From Runella defluvii (lineage in GTDB: Bacteria > Bacteroidota > Bacteroidia > Cytophagales > Spirosomataceae): a stretch of 64,000 nt of DNA. Below are positions 1 through 9,244 of this stretch, piece by piece. Numbering within the stretch: position 1 is the first letter of the stretch; every line of letters starts with the position of its first letter. Location of the stretch: the NCBI RefSeq assembly GCF_014195535.1, contig NZ_JACIBY010000009.1:24633-88632 (forward strand). Direction: 5' to 3'. The position numbers and the translations under genes are program-made. The notes below the pieces were generated by a model. It saw only the letters and a list, made by a program, of their open reading frames with translations. It did not search any database and was not told the DNA's origin.

Positions 1-180
1 TTAATTAATCTACAAATGTTGCGCCTCTGCCGAGGCTCTTTGGATACTTCTAAAACGTTTAATTAATCTACAAATGTTGCGCCTCTGCCGAGGCTTCGCT
101 GGATGCTGCTAAAACGTTTGACTAATCTACAAATGTTGCGCCTCTGCCGAGGCTTCGTTGGATGCTGCTAAAACGTTTGA
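1..180. repeat. Three tandem copies of a ~59-base repeat
   Basis: Three consecutive units with a period of 58-59 bases. The shared core begins at 7, 65 and 124 (AATCTACAAATGTTGCGCC) and each unit ends in CTAAAACGTTT. The second and third copies are nearly identical and the first differs mainly in the middle. Inside each core is a small hairpin, GCCTC-tgcc-GAGGC. The array may continue to the left of the window. No ORF crosses it. It resembles intergenic repeat families of Cytophagales genomes, but its role is unknown. Confidence 0.85.
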
Positions 181-219
181 TTAAATACCACAAACACGAA
201 TGATTAAAAATAGACGCAT

Positions 220-255
220 AAAAAAATCCTCGCTTTCTCAAGCGAGGATTTTTTT
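220..255. terminator. Bidirectional intrinsic terminator
   Basis: A perfect 11-bp stem (225-235 with 240-250, loop TCTC) is flanked by an A run on the left and a T run on the right, so it can work in both directions. It lies just downstream of the minus-strand PpiD-like gene that ends at 277 and probably terminates it. Confidence 0.85.
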
Positions 256-276
256 ATGATTTTGGCTGATTCTTTC

Positions 277-2385
277 TTAGAAGAATTTCGCGCGGTTATC
301 TACTACTTTCGCATTTTCGCGGATTGCCTCATTCAACAAGTAACTTGCTTGAAGGTTCTTTGATTGCAAATTGGCTTTGTACATAGAGTAATCGGCAATT
401 GCTGGTGCTGGCGTATCAGAAACTTTCTCCATGATAAACACACCGTTTTCTCCCGTAAATACTTTTGATTTCTTGCCAGCTTTCAAACCGAAGCCTTTTC
501 CAAGCGCAATTGGATCTAGTCCTGCACTTGTCAAGAAACCTGTCGCCAATGAGATTTCATTTGCAGCTTCTACCAATGCACCTGCACCGTATTTTTGGGC
601 AATCGCCTCAAGCGTTCCACCTTGGATACCGCTCAGTTTCTTTGTGATTTGCTCTGCTTTAACTTCATTGCGTACTTTCAAAGTAAGTTCGTCACGGAAG
701 TCGTTGATAGATGGGCTGTCTTTTGATGACTTTCCTGTCAAAATAGCCACCACATATTGCTCATCTGTTTCAAACACTGGAGAAACTTGGTCAGTCTTGG
801 TATCATCGTTAAATGCCCAACGAACAATTTCACGCGCGTTTTGAATCGTGTTCACGTTGCTCGCCGATTCTGGGATACGGTTGGCCGTTTGAACAAGCAA
901 ACCTTTATCTTTTTTCACGTTCTCATCAAATGCTGCCTTTGATTTAGACTCAATTGAGAATTGGTCCGCTTTCGCATAAATCGCATCACGTGTTGCTTGG
1001 CTTGGCGTCATTGTCTTACCAATTGCCGCAATTTTGTAAAGAACGTTCGTTTTAGGCTCCGTTACTTTAATAATGTGGAAACCGAAATCTGACTCAATCA
1101 AACGGCCAATCAAACCTGTACCACTCATTGCAAATACGGCGTCGTTAAATGGCTTCACCATGGCACCTTCACTGAAGAAGCCTAAGTCACCACCACGCTG
1201 TGCCGAACCTGGATCAGCGCTGTTTGCAGTGGCCAATTGTTCAAAATTAGCACCACCTTGCAATTGCTTCAACAAATCAGCAGCTTTAGTACGTGCTTCT
1301 GCTTTGGCAGAATCGCTTGTTCCTTGCGTACGAATCAAAATGTGGCTGGCACGAGCTGTATAAGCCGTGTCAATTTTAGTACCGCCGTACTTATAGATAA
1401 AATACGTATTTCCTTCGCGATAAGGGCCATTTACACTACCTGGAATAAATGACTTCACCGCCGACTTCAACTGATCTGGCATGTCTGAATACGACCAGTA
1501 AAGTTTTGTAGGTACATCCGAATTTACACGAGCGTAAGTAGAGTCGCTAGTTGCGGTTGCCAATCCACGCGCCAATTCTTTAATTTTATTGTACATTTCC
1601 ACGCTATCTTCTTTGGTAGCAATAATTGGGAAAGTTACGTATTGAATGGTACGAGAGTCAAAGCCTTTGTATTCGTCTTTGTGCTTGGCCAAATAATCTT
1701 GCAATTGCGAATCTGTTACCTTTATCGTCGTGTCAACCACTGAATAATAAGGTACGTACAAATAGCGAAGTGAAGCTTTAGCCGTTTGTGCTTGGTATTC
1801 TTTCTCTGCTTCAGCACGTGTTACGTAGCTTCCAACGCGAAGTAAGTTTTCGTATTTCTGACGAAGACGATCTTCGGCCAAGCTCTTCTCAAAATTTTGC
1901 CAAGCTTGTTGTTGCTCTACTGGCAAGTTTTTAAGATTCTTGAGGTAGCTTATCACTTGAGTTTTGTCAAAAACACCCGTTTGAGGGTTAGTAAATGACT
2001 GTTGAACGGCTGGGCTCACATTGTTCCCTTGTACCATATCAACTAGCTCGTCGCTACTTACTTTTAGTCCCAACGCATCGTATTCTTTTTTGTAAGCATA
2101 GTCGATGATGTACTGATTCCAAACCTGCTCACGAAGGCTTTGTTGTTCTGGTTCGGTCGCAGCGCGACCACTTTGAGCTTCAAACGCCTGACGGGCTTGG
2201 TCTAATTTGAGTTGGAAATCCTTGTAACTAATGGTTTCACCTGCGATTTCACCGACGTTCTGATTGTTTCCAAACAATGCCTGCGAACCTAAAATGTCAC
2301 CTCCGACAATAAATAGAATCAAACTGGCGGCAATAACCACTACCGCAATACCTGATCGCTCCCTGATTTTGTTGATTAACGCCAT
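277..2385 (-). CDS. ppiD: PpiD/SurA-like peptidyl-prolyl cis-trans isomerase
   Basis: A 702-residue periplasmic folding chaperone anchored in the inner membrane. The N-terminus (residues about 12-33) is one hydrophobic helix after the positively charged MALINKIRERSG. It is followed by a SurA-N-like helical region and one parvulin domain at about 343-442, recognisable from ASHILIRTQG near its start, GGDLGFF in the middle and FGFHIIKV at its end. A further C-terminal domain follows, as in Bacteroidota PpiD proteins. The length is close to E. coli PpiD (about 620) plus an extension. The gene is monocistronic, with a terminator directly after it. By family it assists folding of exported and outer-membrane proteins. 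The domain assignment is secure; the symbol is by analogy. Confidence 0.9.
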   Translation of the reverse strand: MALINKIRERSGIAVVVIAASLILFIVGGDILGSQALFGNNQNVGEIAGETISYKDFQLKLDQARQAFEAQSGRAATEPEQQSLREQVWNQYIIDYAYKKEYDALGLKVSSDELVDMVQGNNVSPAVQQSFTNPQTGVFDKTQVISYLKNLKNLPVEQQQAWQNFEKSLAEDRLRQKYENLLRVGSYVTRAEAEKEYQAQTAKASLRYLYVPYYSVVDTTIKVTDSQLQDYLAKHKDEYKGFDSRTIQYVTFPIIATKEDSVEMYNKIKELARGLATATSDSTYARVNSDVPTKLYWSYSDMPDQLKSAVKSFIPGSVNGPYREGNTYFIYKYGGTKIDTAYTARASHILIRTQGTSDSAKAEARTKAADLLKQLQGGANFEQLATANSADPGSAQRGGDLGFFSEGAMVKPFNDAVFAMSGTGLIGRLIESDFGFHIIKVTEPKTNVLYKIAAIGKTMTPSQATRDAIYAKADQFSIESKSKAAFDENVKKDKGLLVQTANRIPESASNVNTIQNAREIVRWAFNDDTKTDQVSPVFETDEQYVVAILTGKSSKDSPSINDFRDELTLKVRNEVKAEQITKKLSGIQGGTLEAIAQKYGAGALVEAANEISLATGFLTSAGLDPIALGKGFGLKAGKKSKVFTGENGVFIMEKVSDTPAPAIADYSMYKANLQSKNLQASYLLNEAIRENAKVVDNRAKFF

Positions 2386-2546
2386 AGTTGCTTGCGCGTT
2401 ATTAAGTTTAAAGTTAATTGTTTAATTAAATGTTCTAAGGAAAAGAAAGGGTTTCCAAAAATTGACCCGCAAAATAACATCATTTACTGGTACATTCCAA
2501 CACTGATTCATTCTTTGTCAATTTTCGTGCCAAGGTTTTCTCGTTT
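2386..2546. other. Intergenic gap upstream of the PpiD-like gene
   Basis: About 160 AT-rich bases between two minus-strand genes. They should hold the terminator of the upstream esterase gene and the promoter of the PpiD-like gene. No clear TAnnTTTG element or strong hairpin was seen. Confidence 0.4.
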
Positions 2547-5111
2547 TTAGCGGATTACGAGCAGTTTTTTGGTAACTATTGGCTTCCCAAAACTACGGAC
2601 TTTCAGCAAGTACGTGCCCGAGGGCAGCGGTGTTAGCCGAAGGGGTTGTGAGTTTGACAACAAGGGGGTTTCTTGTTCCAACATCAATTTCCCATTCAAA
2701 TCCATTACTTGCATTTTTACATCGGTCAAATCTTCAAAACTTTCCAAAAGAAAAACCCCATCTAAACTTGGATTAGGATATACATTCACTCCATTGCCCG
2801 ACACATCCAAAACGAAGTCAAAAGGCTCAGAAGTCAGGGATGAACAAGCCCTGCCTGGTTCTAAGAAATAAAAAGCGGTTACAGTATATGGGCCCGATTT
2901 TTGAACTTTGAGGTATTTTTCTGCAGTAATGGTTTCTTCAGCCCCATAATTCCACCTAAACTGAATGTCGGACAAATAATCTCCTTTCACGTTTAGAATA
3001 TAATTACCCGTTTTTTCAATGCTAGGCTGCGTAGGAATGGGGCTTACTTCTACCTCTACTTCTTTGGATGGAGCAGAGACGCACCCGTGCTCATTAGTCG
3101 CAATAACACTGTATTTACCCGATTGCCGAACCAGTAAGTTAGATGAGGCTGCACCATTGTTCCAGAGTACAGATGATGACGTATTAGCATACAAAGTCAC
3201 GGCTTCACGCTCGCAGAAACGAACCAAACCACTTGGCGAAATGACGGGAGTTTCGGGAGTTGGATGCACCGTTACTGTCACTGGAACCGAAAACTGAGAG
3301 AAGCAATTGTATTGATTGACTGTTCTTGCAGAAAAACGTCCTGATTCACGGACAGTTATAGATGTGGCATTTTGCCCTGAATTCCACAAAAAGCTATTGG
3401 TCGTTGAAAGAGTAGTTCCATTTTCAATCTCTAGCACGACATTTTTATCGTTACAAAATTCCAACGGCCCTTTGGCAATAATGGTTGGGACAGATGGTCG
3501 AGGGTTTCTCACTGTGGAAGTAACTGCTGAATACCCAGACCAACACTCGTTTGCATCTTTTATTCGTACGGTATATTGATTTGTCTCCGATACGTCGATG
3601 GTTCGGCCGTTGGCACCGTTACTCCACTGATACGCTGAAGCTTCGGGTGCTGAGAGCGTAATTTGATCTCCTTCACAAAAAGAAGTACCTCCACTCGCCG
3701 AAATGATAGGAATCGCTGGTTTTGGTAAAGCCTCAAACGTCTGTTGATTAATTTCAACAGTGGGAGAATACACAAAATTTCCATTAAAATCCCTCACCTT
3801 TACCCGATACGTCCCATTCTCAACCGTAATTTCTCGCGAACCTCCTCCCACTTGATTCCAATTTACTTCTGGATAATTAGTGGCTTGAATGGATAACTTT
3901 ATCCGATTTTCTCCCGCACAGCTTACTTTAAAGGTAGGTATTGGGAAAGGATTCCGAGGCTGTGAACTTTGGAAAAACGAATCGGTCAGCGAATTGTTCC
4001 ACGCCTCTCCCAACAAATTCAATCCAGTACCTTGCATGTGAACGCCGTCAGGTCGAGGAATTTGAATATTGTCAGTAACTGGCCCTGCAAAGACATTATA
4101 TACCGACCCAATGACTCGGTTTTGAGCATTAACGACCGAAGCATTGCTTCCCTTTTCGCTAAACGAAACCCGTGATACTACCCAGGTCAAGTTATGCCCA
4201 AAATCATTGCGACTTTGTCCAATAATTTGTTGGAGATTACTCACAATTTCATCTTCGGGGATGTTAAAGCTCGTATCAGACTCCCCTTGATGCCATAAAA
4301 TAGCCCTAATTCCCGTTAAACTCGCAAATTCGCGAAGTGTCACCCGAAGCTGAGAATAGGGCAATTGGTTTCCATAAAAACCACCCACGTATGGATTACT
4401 TGCATTTCCGTAGAGGCTTTCGCGCCATGCACGGCTTGTAGTACCTTCTAAAGCTGCATTGTAAAACAAAATTGGAACGTTAAGCCTTCTGACCAACAAA
4501 TCCCCCAATACCCCCCACGACCAAGCAGAATATCCATAAGGTGCAATGTAACTATCGGCATTTAAGTGCGAAAAAGTGGGTTGTGGTAGCTCATTCGGTT
4601 CAAAATTGGAATTTAAGTAATTAAAACAGCTCACTCGGTCATCTATTGCTGCCGAAGCTCCGTAGTTTTGAATCCCACGCGCATTGGATTGGCCTGCTAC
4701 CACAAACACCTCGCCTATTCCTACGCGGTCAACTTCGGCCGTTTCAGCTACTTGCCCATTTCGAATCAGACGTACTTCGAGTTTATACCATCCTCCTTCT
4801 GCTGAAATTTCTCCTGAAAAAATACCACCTACTGGCGCATTTTCAAGCACCTGCCAACCAGTAGCCGTACCTTGACCCGCATTGAGAGGTGTCAAAGCCG
4901 CTTCAACTCTTTCAGGAATGGACTGTTTGTATGTCCCAGTGACGACAAATGATGCCTTATTGGCTTGTGAGCGTTGAAAAACAATGCGAGATGTTGGAAA
5001 ACTAACGGTTACTTGAGAAAATGCGGGCAGAGCGGTTAAAATAAAAACGACCACCCTCACACAATGGTGCCTCAAACTTCCAAACACTCCGTTAACGTAG
5101 GGCTTTGGCAT
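2547..5111 (-). CDS. T9SS-exported SGNH carbohydrate esterase (sialate O-acetylesterase-like) with Ig-like repeats
   Basis: An 854-residue secreted protein. A signal peptide ends near residue 33 (ALPAFSQ). The catalytic domain, about 130-385, is of the SASA/DUF303 SGNH-hydrolase type: Ser142 sits in VVAGQSNARG, WHQGESD lies at 273-279, and Asp355/His358 lie in RPDGVH. Such enzymes remove acetyl groups from sialic acids or plant polysaccharides. Next come about four Ig/PKD-like modules of around 80-90 residues that repeat a pattern resembling 'FCEGDQITLSA...YQWSNG'. The C-terminus is a T9SS type A sorting domain (NVYPNPSLDG near 775, ending TKKLLVIR). The gene stands alone on the minus strand and has a good Bacteroidota promoter upstream. 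The substrate cannot be told from sequence. Confidence 0.85.
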   Translation of the reverse strand: MPKPYVNGVFGSLRHHCVRVVVFILTALPAFSQVTVSFPTSRIVFQRSQANKASFVVTGTYKQSIPERVEAALTPLNAGQGTATGWQVLENAPVGGIFSGEISAEGGWYKLEVRLIRNGQVAETAEVDRVGIGEVFVVAGQSNARGIQNYGASAAIDDRVSCFNYLNSNFEPNELPQPTFSHLNADSYIAPYGYSAWSWGVLGDLLVRRLNVPILFYNAALEGTTSRAWRESLYGNASNPYVGGFYGNQLPYSQLRVTLREFASLTGIRAILWHQGESDTSFNIPEDEIVSNLQQIIGQSRNDFGHNLTWVVSRVSFSEKGSNASVVNAQNRVIGSVYNVFAGPVTDNIQIPRPDGVHMQGTGLNLLGEAWNNSLTDSFFQSSQPRNPFPIPTFKVSCAGENRIKLSIQATNYPEVNWNQVGGGSREITVENGTYRVKVRDFNGNFVYSPTVEINQQTFEALPKPAIPIISASGGTSFCEGDQITLSAPEASAYQWSNGANGRTIDVSETNQYTVRIKDANECWSGYSAVTSTVRNPRPSVPTIIAKGPLEFCNDKNVVLEIENGTTLSTTNSFLWNSGQNATSITVRESGRFSARTVNQYNCFSQFSVPVTVTVHPTPETPVISPSGLVRFCEREAVTLYANTSSSVLWNNGAASSNLLVRQSGKYSVIATNEHGCVSAPSKEVEVEVSPIPTQPSIEKTGNYILNVKGDYLSDIQFRWNYGAEETITAEKYLKVQKSGPYTVTAFYFLEPGRACSSLTSEPFDFVLDVSGNGVNVYPNPSLDGVFLLESFEDLTDVKMQVMDLNGKLMLEQETPLLSNSQPLRLTPLPSGTYLLKVRSFGKPIVTKKLLVIR

Positions 5112-5143
5112 TCGATAATGAATAGGTTACTCCGAAAAAGCTG

Positions 5144-5174
5144 CAAAATTACGCATTTGCCGCATGAAGGCCAA
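5144..5174 (-). promoter_or_regulatory. Predicted Bacteroidota promoter for the SGNH esterase
   Basis: Read on the minus strand, TTG (5172-5174) is followed after 20 bases by TAATTTTG (5144-5151), a full match to the TAnnTTTG -7 element. The predicted start lies about 25 bases before the ATG at 5111. Confidence 0.5.
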
Positions 5175-5228
5175 ACCGACAAATCAATCAGTCTCGGTTT
5201 TAATGGTATTTCAATGTTTTTTGTGGGT

Positions 5229-5258
5229 TTGTTAACTTCCTGATTTACCCTATTTTAG
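5229..5258 (+). promoter_or_regulatory. Possible promoter for dnaX
   Basis: TTG (5229-5231), a 19-base spacer and TATTTTAG (5251-5258), a partial match to TAnnTTTG. It lies 57 bases upstream of the dnaX ATG. Confidence 0.35.
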
Positions 5259-5314
5259 AAATTAGCGGGCATTTTTCTGTTTGATTTGACCGTCGCTCTT
5301 GCTAACTTGCGGCC

Positions 5315-7078
5315 ATGGCAGACAATTTTGTAGTTTCGGCGCGGAAATATCGCCCCATTACTTTTGACTCAGTTGTTGGGCAGTCACACATTACGACTAC
5401 CCTCAAAAACGCCATTCGTACCAACCACCTCGCCCAGGCGTTTTTGTTTTGTGGGCCACGTGGCGTAGGAAAAACAACCAATGCCCGTATTTTGGCCAAA
5501 ACCATTAATTGTCAGAGCCTTACTGACGAGATTGAGCCTTGCGGAGCGTGCGAAAGTTGTGTGGCTTTTCAAAACAATGCTTCATTTAACGTTCACGAAT
5601 TGGATGCTGCCTCCAATAACTCCGTGGATGATATTCGTAACTTGATTGATCAAGTACGCTACCCGCCCCAAACGGGTAAGTACAAAATATACATCATTGA
5701 CGAGGTGCACATGCTTTCGTCGTCGGCTTTTAATGCTTTTCTAAAAACGTTGGAAGAACCGCCGAGCTATGCCATTTTTATTTTGGCAACCACCGAAAAG
5801 CATAAAATCCTTCCAACGATTTTGTCGCGTTGCCAAATCTTTGATTTTAACCGCATTCAGCCACGCGACATTGCCGATCATCTTGAGCACATTGCCCAAA
5901 AAGAAGGGATTTCGACCGAACGAGAGGCACTCGAACTGATTGCCCAAAAAGCGGATGGAGGGCTTCGAGATGCCCTTTCGATGTTTGACTTAAATGTCAC
6001 TTTTTCGACAGATGATACTGTTCGGTATAAAGATGTTCTCGAAAACCTCCACATTCTCGACTACGACTATTATTTCCGATTGACAGATGCCCTACTTACA
6101 AGTGAAGTTTCGCAAACGTTGTTGATTTTTAATGAAATCATCAAAAAAGGTTTCGACGGCCACTTGTTTGTGGTAGGGATGCTGGAGCATTTCCGTAATT
6201 TGCTGGTAGCCAAAGACCCTGCAACAGTTCAGCTGCTCGAAGTATCCGAAACGGCCAAAAACAAATACCTAGACCAATCGGCGCGGGCTTCCGTATCGTT
6301 TCTTCTTTCTGCATTAAGCGTTGGAAGTCAGTGTGATATAAATTACAAAGCGGCCAAACAGCAGCGACTGCACGTGGAAATATGCCTGATGAAACTGGCA
6401 AAAATCCCTGAAGTTTTGGATTTGAATACGCTATCGGGCGACGAAAAAAAAAAGCCTAGTCTGACCGAAAATAGCCAAGTAGCAGTTCCTACGACTGCTA
6501 CTCCAAAGCCCATTGCGTCCCTTCCAAGTCCTAGTGTTGCGGCCGAAACACCTCCTCCTTACCCTCAAAATGGCTTACCAGGTGCCTTGGGCAAACTCCG
6601 TTCGACGGTCAATATTTCTGCGCAACCCCAGCCAGTAGAGGAGACAAAACCAGTAGCAAAAACCCAAGAAGACCCAACGGTTACGGCAGATTTGCCAACA
6701 AATTGGAAGGACCAACCTTTTACGACCGAAGAACTTCAGCAAACGTGGGATGCCTTTTCTCGTTTTCGGGAGCAAAATGGTGGTGCCGTCAGCGAGCAAA
6801 TTATGCTTAATCGTGAATTTAAAATTGAGGGAACCACGATTGAATTAATTTTAGACAACCTTCACCAAGAGGTTCTGCTCAACGATGTGAAACCCGAATT
6901 GCTGGGGTATTTGCGTCGCCATCTTAAAAATCGGCAAATTCAAATTTCTTACCGCATTGCGCCCAACGAAGTAAAGCGCAACCCCTACACACCGCTCGAA
7001 AAATTCAACACCTTAGCCGAGAAAAACCCTTCTCTTCTCGACCTCCAGCGCCTCCTTGGTTTGGATGTTGATTTTTAA
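5315..7078 (+). CDS. dnaX: DNA polymerase III subunits gamma and tau
   Basis: A 587-residue clamp-loader ATPase that loads the beta sliding clamp at the replication fork. The AAA+ core has Walker A GPRGVGKT at 47-54, zinc-binding cysteines at 66, 76, 79 and 82, the DEVH box at 129-132 (IIDEVHML) and a sensor/SRC motif (LSRCQIFDF). After about residue 375 comes a low-complexity, Pro/Ala/Thr-rich linker and a tau-specific C-terminal part. At codons 377-380 the gene reads through ten consecutive A; see the separate entry, because slippage there would give a gamma protein of about 381 residues. The ATG at 5315 matches the conserved N-terminus (NFVVSARKYRP). The gene is monocistronic and divergent from the esterase gene. 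Confidence 0.96.
   Translation: MADNFVVSARKYRPITFDSVVGQSHITTTLKNAIRTNHLAQAFLFCGPRGVGKTTNARILAKTINCQSLTDEIEPCGACESCVAFQNNASFNVHELDAASNNSVDDIRNLIDQVRYPPQTGKYKIYIIDEVHMLSSSAFNAFLKTLEEPPSYAIFILATTEKHKILPTILSRCQIFDFNRIQPRDIADHLEHIAQKEGISTEREALELIAQKADGGLRDALSMFDLNVTFSTDDTVRYKDVLENLHILDYDYYFRLTDALLTSEVSQTLLIFNEIIKKGFDGHLFVVGMLEHFRNLLVAKDPATVQLLEVSETAKNKYLDQSARASVSFLLSALSVGSQCDINYKAAKQQRLHVEICLMKLAKIPEVLDLNTLSGDEKKKPSLTENSQVAVPTTATPKPIASLPSPSVAAETPPPYPQNGLPGALGKLRSTVNISAQPQPVEETKPVAKTQEDPTVTADLPTNWKDQPFTTEELQQTWDAFSRFREQNGGAVSEQIMLNREFKIEGTTIELILDNLHQEVLLNDVKPELLGYLRRHLKNRQIQISYRIAPNEVKRNPYTPLEKFNTLAEKNPSLLDLQRLLGLDVDF
6444..6502 (+). promoter_or_regulatory. A10 slippery run in dnaX with a downstream hairpin (gamma/tau switch candidate)
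   Basis: Ten A (6444-6453) followed by G, read in frame as GAA-AAA-AAA-AAG. One extra A, or a -1 ribosomal shift, gives GAA-AAA-AAA-AAA-GCC-TAG. One A fewer, or a +1 shift, gives GAA-AAA-AAA-AGC-CTA-GTC-TGA. Both alternative frames therefore stop at once, after about 381-382 residues, right at the end of the AAA+/collar part. A perfect 8-bp stem (6478-6485 with 6495-6502) follows 24 bases after the run. That is further than the usual spacing for a ribosomal frameshift stimulator, so transcriptional slippage as in Thermus dnaX is the more likely mechanism. Confidence 0.6.
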
Positions 7079-7220
7079 GGAGTAAACTCCCTTCACGACT
7101 TTATAGCTAGCTAATTAACCATTAAATAAATTTCTAAACGAAATTTTTAATGTGTATTTTCGTTTATACCATGGTTTTACTATACTAGCTTACAATTTTA
7201 CCATTTCTTCATTTCTACTT

Positions 7221-9191
7221 ATGAACAAGTTGCTTACCACTGCATTGTTATTATTCATTTCATTGTGTTTAGTAGCACAAAACACTAAAATTACTTTTGG
7301 TGAAGTTCCCATTGAAGATATCTCGTCCAAAATTTACCCCGATGATTCAACAGCGGAGGCAGTTGTGTTGTATGATTTTGGTGAAACGTCGTTTGACTAC
7401 CGAAATCAGAAGTTCTACATTACCCTAAAATACCACGGAAGAATCAAGATATTGAAAAAATCTGCACTTGACCGTGCCACAATCAGTATCCCTTTTTACA
7501 AGGGAAGTAAAGGCGCCCAAGAAGAATACATCACCCAAGTGAAAGGCTTTACCCACAACCTGGAAGATGGCAAAATAGTGAAAGAAAAACTGGCTAAAGA
7601 GATGATTTTTAATGAAAAATTATCCGATGAATACCACCAGCTTAAGTTCAGCCTACCTAAAGTTAAAGAGGGTTCTGTCATCGAATACAGTTATGAAATC
7701 TCTACGCCAATGACAATTAATACAAGTCCTAAAACGTGGACATTTCAAAGTAGCCTCCCCGTAAAATGGAGCGAATACCGCATTACGATTCCCAACGTTT
7801 TGTTTTATCGGATGATCATGTCGGGGTACTTGTCTCTCGACATCAATGATTTTAAAAATACCAATACCATGTTTGCGGGCTCAAGCATGAACGCCGTTTC
7901 GTACCAATTTGTCGTAAAAAATGCACCTGCCTTTAGAAATGAATCACATATCACGACCCCATCAGATTATTTATCAAAAATTGATTTCGAACTTGCAAGT
8001 ATCAACTGGCCAGATGTTATTACCAAAGACTTTTCGTTAGACTACAACAACTTAACCCAAACCCTTTTAAGTGATAGTCAATTTGGGGAAGTCTATAAAA
8101 AAACAACCATTGCCAAGGACATTGCACGACAAATACAGGCCAATCATAAAGATACCTTAGAGCAATGGAGAGCGGCTAAAAATTATTTAGTCAAAAACAT
8201 TAAATGGAATGAGGAGAACGGACTATATGCCTCTAATCTCAAAAAAGTGCTAGAAAAGAAAGAGGGAAGTTCCTCTGAAATCAACTTTTTGTATTTATGT
8301 ATCCTTAGAGAATTGGGTTACGACGCGCATCCACTAATCCTAAGTACAAGGACGCATGGTCGTATCAACCCTACGTATGCTCTATTGAAAAAATTCAATT
8401 ATGTTGTGGTTCACCTGTCACACAATGGCAAAGATGTATTGCTTGATGCCACAGATGAATACCTGCCTCCTCACATTCTTCCTGTTTATTGCCTGACCGA
8501 TGATGGCTGGCTTGTACATCCTTCTCAAGCGCGTTTTATCTCGATTGTACCCAATGATACTGATCGAGAATTTGAGAAAGCCGATTTGACCATTAGTGAA
8601 GAAGGAGAGCTAACTGGGGCATTTTCAAAATCCTACGGTGGATACAGCGGCGCAAGTGCTAAAAATGCGTTCAAAGAGGTTGGGAAAGACAAATTTTTGG
8701 AAGAAATAAAAAAAGGCAAACCTGCCTGGACAATCACAAAAGCTGAGTTTAAAAATACAGAATCCATTGAACAGGTCATGGAGGCTAATTATGAACTGAG
8801 CATGACGGAGTTTGCCAATGTTGCAGGGCCAATGATTTATTTAAAGCCGATGCTTTCTGAAGGCCACACCCAAAACCCTTTCAAAGAAAGTGAGCGAATC
8901 TATCCTGTTGATTTTGAGGCTCCTATCGAAGAGACTTTTTTGGCCAATTATACCCTGCCTGCTGGTTTCCAGGTCGTTGAGCTTCCCAAACCTGCGGCAG
9001 TTGCCTTGCCTGAGGGCGGAGGTCGTTTTGTTTATACGGTTTCACAAACGGGCAATAAAATTACGATTATCAGCCGTTTGAATATTCGCAAAAAAAGCTT
9101 CATGTCATTAGAATATGGGACTTTAAAAGCATTTTTCGACCAACTTATTGCCAAACATAACGAGCAAATCGTCTTGAAAAAAGGCAATTAA
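7221..9191 (+). CDS. Exported DUF3857/transglutaminase-like protein, probably catalytically inactive
   Basis: 656 residues from the ATG at 7221, where a signal peptide begins (MNKLLTTALLLFISLCLVAQ). The frame is open for 23 more codons upstream, but these do not look like coding sequence. The N-terminal half is a DUF3857-type beta domain; the centre is a transglutaminase-like fold. The position of the catalytic Cys is occupied by Ser in KKEGSSSEINFLY, and the expected His is missing in FNYVVVHL, while Asp is kept in LLDATDEYLPP. This points to a non-catalytic, binding or structural role in the periplasm or at the surface. It sits 53 bases upstream of a related gene (9245-11164) that keeps Cys and His, so the two probably form an operon. 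The function of such Bacteroidota proteins is unknown. Confidence 0.75.
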   Translation: MNKLLTTALLLFISLCLVAQNTKITFGEVPIEDISSKIYPDDSTAEAVVLYDFGETSFDYRNQKFYITLKYHGRIKILKKSALDRATISIPFYKGSKGAQEEYITQVKGFTHNLEDGKIVKEKLAKEMIFNEKLSDEYHQLKFSLPKVKEGSVIEYSYEISTPMTINTSPKTWTFQSSLPVKWSEYRITIPNVLFYRMIMSGYLSLDINDFKNTNTMFAGSSMNAVSYQFVVKNAPAFRNESHITTPSDYLSKIDFELASINWPDVITKDFSLDYNNLTQTLLSDSQFGEVYKKTTIAKDIARQIQANHKDTLEQWRAAKNYLVKNIKWNEENGLYASNLKKVLEKKEGSSSEINFLYLCILRELGYDAHPLILSTRTHGRINPTYALLKKFNYVVVHLSHNGKDVLLDATDEYLPPHILPVYCLTDDGWLVHPSQARFISIVPNDTDREFEKADLTISEEGELTGAFSKSYGGYSGASAKNAFKEVGKDKFLEEIKKGKPAWTITKAEFKNTESIEQVMEANYELSMTEFANVAGPMIYLKPMLSEGHTQNPFKESERIYPVDFEAPIEETFLANYTLPAGFQVVELPKPAAVALPEGGGRFVYTVSQTGNKITIISRLNIRKKSFMSLEYGTLKAFFDQLIAKHNEQIVLKKGN

Positions 9192-9244
9192 TCGTAATCC
9201 CTATCAATCATTAACAGCAGTGAAATTTTTACCCTATTTAATGT

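Noticed and set aside
1-180. CRISPR array
   Set aside because: The units are 58-59 bases long and directly adjacent with nearly the whole unit conserved; there are no unique spacers of constant length and no cas genes.
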